A stretch of DNA of 8,023 nt from positions 1 through 8,023 of the forward strand of contig JABSPC010000588.1 in NCBI GenBank assembly GCA_013215515.1. Direction: 5' to 3'. A program made the position numbers and the translations under genes. Positions 6,429-8,023 of the stretch are shown here, piece after piece; position 1 is the stretch's first letter, and each line of letters starts with the position of its first letter. The DNA is from Crocinitomicaceae bacterium. GTDB taxonomy: Bacteria; Bacteroidota; Bacteroidia; Flavobacteriales_D; Crocinitomicaceae. The notes below the pieces were generated by a model. It worked only from the letters and a program-made list of their open reading frames with translations, was not told the origin of the DNA and made no database searches.

Positions 6429-6929
6429 TTAGTTTACTTTTTCAAATTTCATGTATCCTTTTTGGGATACTTTACCCTTAACAACTGGCGACAGTGTCAG
6501 AATGTTATTTTCAATTTTAAAAATGTTTGAATCTATTCCTCCTTTAACGCGGATTCTAATTTTTTCAATGTCAACGATGTATAAGCCATCCTTTTCGGTG
6601 AAAAAATAGTCCCCTTCTTTTAAATCCAGTAGACCAGCTTTTAACGCTCCATTTTCAAAAAATTCATAATAAATTTGTTGCATTTTGGGATGAATTGATG
6701 CAACATACTCCATAATTACTAATGAATCCGAATGATTAAGAGAATCTTCTGTTTTTAGTGCATTCTGGAATCTCGCCTTTACTGAAACGTCGATATCATT
6801 TCTGTCAAAAACCAGAACGGATTCTCTTTTCATTTCAAGGAGTTGCCATTTCCCCATGAGCAAAGAGTCCTGAGCGTTTAAATTTGACGTTAGGAACATT
6901 GATACTAGTAATACGAATGTAATTTTCAT
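6429..6929 (-). CDS. Small secreted protein, possibly lipocalin-like
   Basis: I do not recognise a specific family. From ATG 6929 the product is 166 residues with a clear signal peptide (MKITFVLLV... ending SNLNA, cleavage before Gln-Asp about residue 20). An in-frame ATG at 6974 would add fifteen residues (MTLLLCRMLAEIKIT) ahead of the signal sequence, which I consider less likely. The mature protein opens with LLMGKWQLLEMK, a Gly-x-Trp segment like the first strand of lipocalin-like or META-type barrels in Bacteroidota. It continues with alternating strand-like stretches (ENGALKAGLLDL, DGLYIVDIEKIRIRV, NIFKIENNILTLSP) and ends with a lysine-rich tail. It has no lipobox. It lies 50 bases downstream of the NlpC/P60 gene and upstream of the kinase on the same strand, so it may belong to one transcript. 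The lipocalin assignment is an inference from the opening motif and strand pattern. Confidence 0.7.
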   Translation of the reverse strand: MKITFVLLVSMFLTSNLNAQDSLLMGKWQLLEMKRESVLVFDRNDIDVSVKARFQNALKTEDSLNHSDSLVIMEYVASIHPKMQQIYYEFFENGALKAGLLDLKEGDYFFTEKDGLYIVDIEKIRIRVKGGIDSNIFKIENNILTLSPVVKGKVSQKGYMKFEKVN

Positions 6930-6979
6930 TGTAATTTTTATTTCTGCCAGCATCCTACAAAGCAGCAAGGTCATCTTTT

Positions 6980-7450
6980 TTACTTGATTAACCTGCGCAC
7001 TTGTAAAAACCGCTTGGTATAATTCGAAGTATAATAATCAGTAATCGTAACGCCGTAATGTTTTTTAGAACTCGAGCAATGAATGAATTTCAAACCCTCA
7101 TCGTTCTTTTCGATTACAATGCCCACATGCCCTATTGTGGTGCTTCCAGCTTGCGTTCCTGAAAAAATAATGCAATCACCGACTTGACATTCTTCAAGCG
7201 TTACCTTTTCTCCTAAAGTGCCATACGCCTTAGAGCTGCGGGAACTTTTGACATCAAACGAACTATACACATAAGACGTGAACCCAGAACAGTCGAAGCT
7301 AACATTGGCATTGCTTGTTCCCCATTTGTAGGTAACACCAACTTGGGATTTCGCCAACTGAACCAATGAGTCGAGGTTGATTACGGTGCTGTCCTGAGCG
7401 AATGAGCTCAAGCTTAAAAAAGACAAAAAGAATATTGTAATTGTTTTCAC
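6980..7450 (-). CDS. Secreted NlpC/P60 cell-wall hydrolase
   Basis: The 156-residue protein has a signal peptide of about 19 residues (MKTITIFFLS... ending SFA-Gln). The rest is a compact NlpC/P60 domain. Catalytic Cys54 sits in SFDCSGFTSYVY, His108 in TTIGHVGIVIE and the third polar residue is His124 in KFIHCSS. The AKSQVGVTYKWG segment at 33-44 is the usual entry to the domain. Such enzymes cut peptide bonds in peptidoglycan stems, often between gamma-D-Glu and diaminopimelate. No SH3 or LysM targeting domain is present, so this is a minimal single-domain form. The start codon is GTG at 7450; an in-frame stop at 7460-7462 and the position of the signal peptide leave no better choice. It is the first gene of a minus-strand series with the small secreted protein and the two-component genes. 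Confidence 0.9.
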   Translation of the reverse strand: MKTITIFFLSFLSLSSFAQDSTVINLDSLVQLAKSQVGVTYKWGTSNANVSFDCSGFTSYVYSSFDVKSSRSSKAYGTLGEKVTLEECQVGDCIIFSGTQAGSTTIGHVGIVIEKNDEGLKFIHCSSSKKHYGVTITDYYTSNYTKRFLQVRRLIK

Positions 7451-7454
7451 AGAG

Positions 7455-7462
7455 CAAAATTA
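7455..7462 (-). promoter_or_regulatory. Possible TAnnTTTG -7 element overlapping the start region of the NlpC/P60 gene
   Basis: The minus strand reads TAATTTTG ending five bases before the GTG start codon at 7450. If this is the active -7 element, transcription would begin at or next to the GTG, giving a leaderless or nearly leaderless message. No -33 TTTG is seen, so the true promoter may lie further upstream. Confidence 0.25.
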
Positions 7463-7510
7463 CGGCTTTCATGAGTAATTCTTGGGATTTTAACCTTTCT
7501 TTAATTATGA

Positions 7511-7581
7511 AGTGCCTTGAGTGAGCTAAAGTTTTAAGTACTTAGAATTAGGAATCACTTTCCAAAACAACTTTAGGCACT
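7511..7581. repeat. Interrupted 13-bp inverted repeat in a divergent intergenic region
   Basis: The left arm is AGTGCC (7511-7516) and TAAAGTT (7527-7533), split by ten bases. The right arm at 7569-7581 reads AACTTTAGGCACT, the exact complement of the two left pieces joined together. The ten extra bases TTGAGTGAGC would form a bulge, and a palindrome TAAGTACTTA (7535-7544) lies in the loop. The element is between two gene starts, so a conventional terminator is not expected here. It may be an attenuator in the plus-strand leader, a regulator site, or a decayed mobile repeat. Confidence 0.5.
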
Positions 7582-7637
7582 CTAAAAAATAGGCTTCTTA
7601 AACACGATTTATCTCCAAACTACGTTGTACATTCGTA

Positions 7638-8023
7638 ATGATGTCGGTTTTGCGCTTATTGGCTTGTTTGGGACTACTGCTTTCGCTTCCAATGATTGGG
7701 AGGGCACAAGCATCAAATCTGCGCGTTAAAACTATTCTAGATTCAGGTTTAGTTATCAAACTCGACACCCTTTCCATTTATCCAGGTTCCTTTTCAATCA
7801 GGTGTTATAGTGGAAAAGCGTTGAAGGAAGAAGCATATGAATTGAATTTTGCACGGTCCGAATTGAAAATCATATCTGGCTGCGGTGATAGTTTAATTAT
7901 CAAGTACCGTGTTTTCCCAATGGATTTATCAAAAGTTTACTCGTTAAGAGATACCAGTGTTATTTACAATAAACAGAAAGGAGATTGGGAGAACTATCTG
8001 ATCACTTCGGGAAGCAATCAAAG
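7638..8023 (+). CDS. Secreted protein of unknown function (partial, N-terminal part)
   Basis: The plus strand is open from ATG 7638 to the window edge, 128 codons plus two bases, so the C-terminus is missing. A second ATG follows immediately at 7641 and could be the true start. The N-terminus is a signal peptide (LRLLACLGLLLSL, then Gly-Arg-Ala-Gln-Ala, cleavage near residue 25). The mature part has strand-like alternation, with the segment IKLDTLSIYPGSFSIRCYSG followed by YELNFARSELKI and SLIIKYRVFPMDL. This pattern recalls the short N-terminal region of some very large Bacteroidota outer-membrane proteins, but that is from memory and low confidence; the diagnostic part lies outside the window. 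I see no lipobox and no convincing promoter; TACGTTGT at 7621-7628 is only a partial -7 match. The gene diverges from the NlpC/P60 gene across a 187-base spacer. Confidence 0.8.
   Translation, partial: MMSVLRLLACLGLLLSLPMIGRAQASNLRVKTILDSGLVIKLDTLSIYPGSFSIRCYSGKALKEEAYELNFARSELKIISGCGDSLIIKYRVFPMDLSKVYSLRDTSVIYNKQKGDWENYLITSGSNQ

Noticed and set aside
6930..6974. Extension of the small secreted protein to ATG 6974
   Set aside because: The extra residues would precede a well-formed signal peptide that starts at ATG 6929. The upstream ATG remains possible but is less likely.

Overview
The window looks like chromosomal DNA from a Bacteroidota bacterium, most likely of the flavobacterial type. 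The base composition is AT-rich. Several genes are preceded by -7 elements of the form TAnnTTTG, which is characteristic of this phylum, and Shine-Dalgarno sequences are scarce. The histidine kinase and response regulator resemble the RprX/RprY-like pairs common in Bacteroidota. Genus-level placement is not possible from the sequence alone.

The left part (1-3614) reads as the edge of a surface-polysaccharide locus. From left to right it holds the N-terminal 204 codons of a Wzz-type chain-length determinant (minus strand, running off the left edge), a small unrecognised lipoprotein just upstream of it (minus), a divergently transcribed SAM-dependent methyltransferase (plus), and a convergent Wzx-type flippase (minus). 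Chain-length control, flipping and glycan decoration would fit one export pathway, although glycosyltransferases and the polymerase are not in view.

Positions 3615-3998 hold no convincing gene. They carry the flippase leader and promoter, short repeats and small hairpins, and a possible terminator for the two-component genes.

The centre (3999-6310) is a sensor kinase gene followed after 2 bases by its OmpR/PhoB-type response regulator. The regulator reading frame is interrupted at codon 26 by an in-frame TAG, while the rest of its frame and all key residues are preserved. This is the most notable feature of the window: a recent nonsense mutation, a sequence error, or, less likely, read-through.

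The right part (6429-7450) has a NlpC/P60 cell-wall hydrolase followed by a small secreted protein. Both are on the minus strand upstream of the kinase and may be co-transcribed with it, which would suggest an envelope-related role. At the far right a divergent plus-strand gene for a secreted protein starts at 7638 and runs off the window. The spacer between the two divergent genes contains an interrupted 13-bp inverted repeat.

I see no CRISPR array, rRNA, tRNA, intact insertion sequence, toxin-antitoxin pair or phage-defence system. Apart from the interrupted regulator, the region looks like ordinary envelope and regulatory housekeeping DNA.
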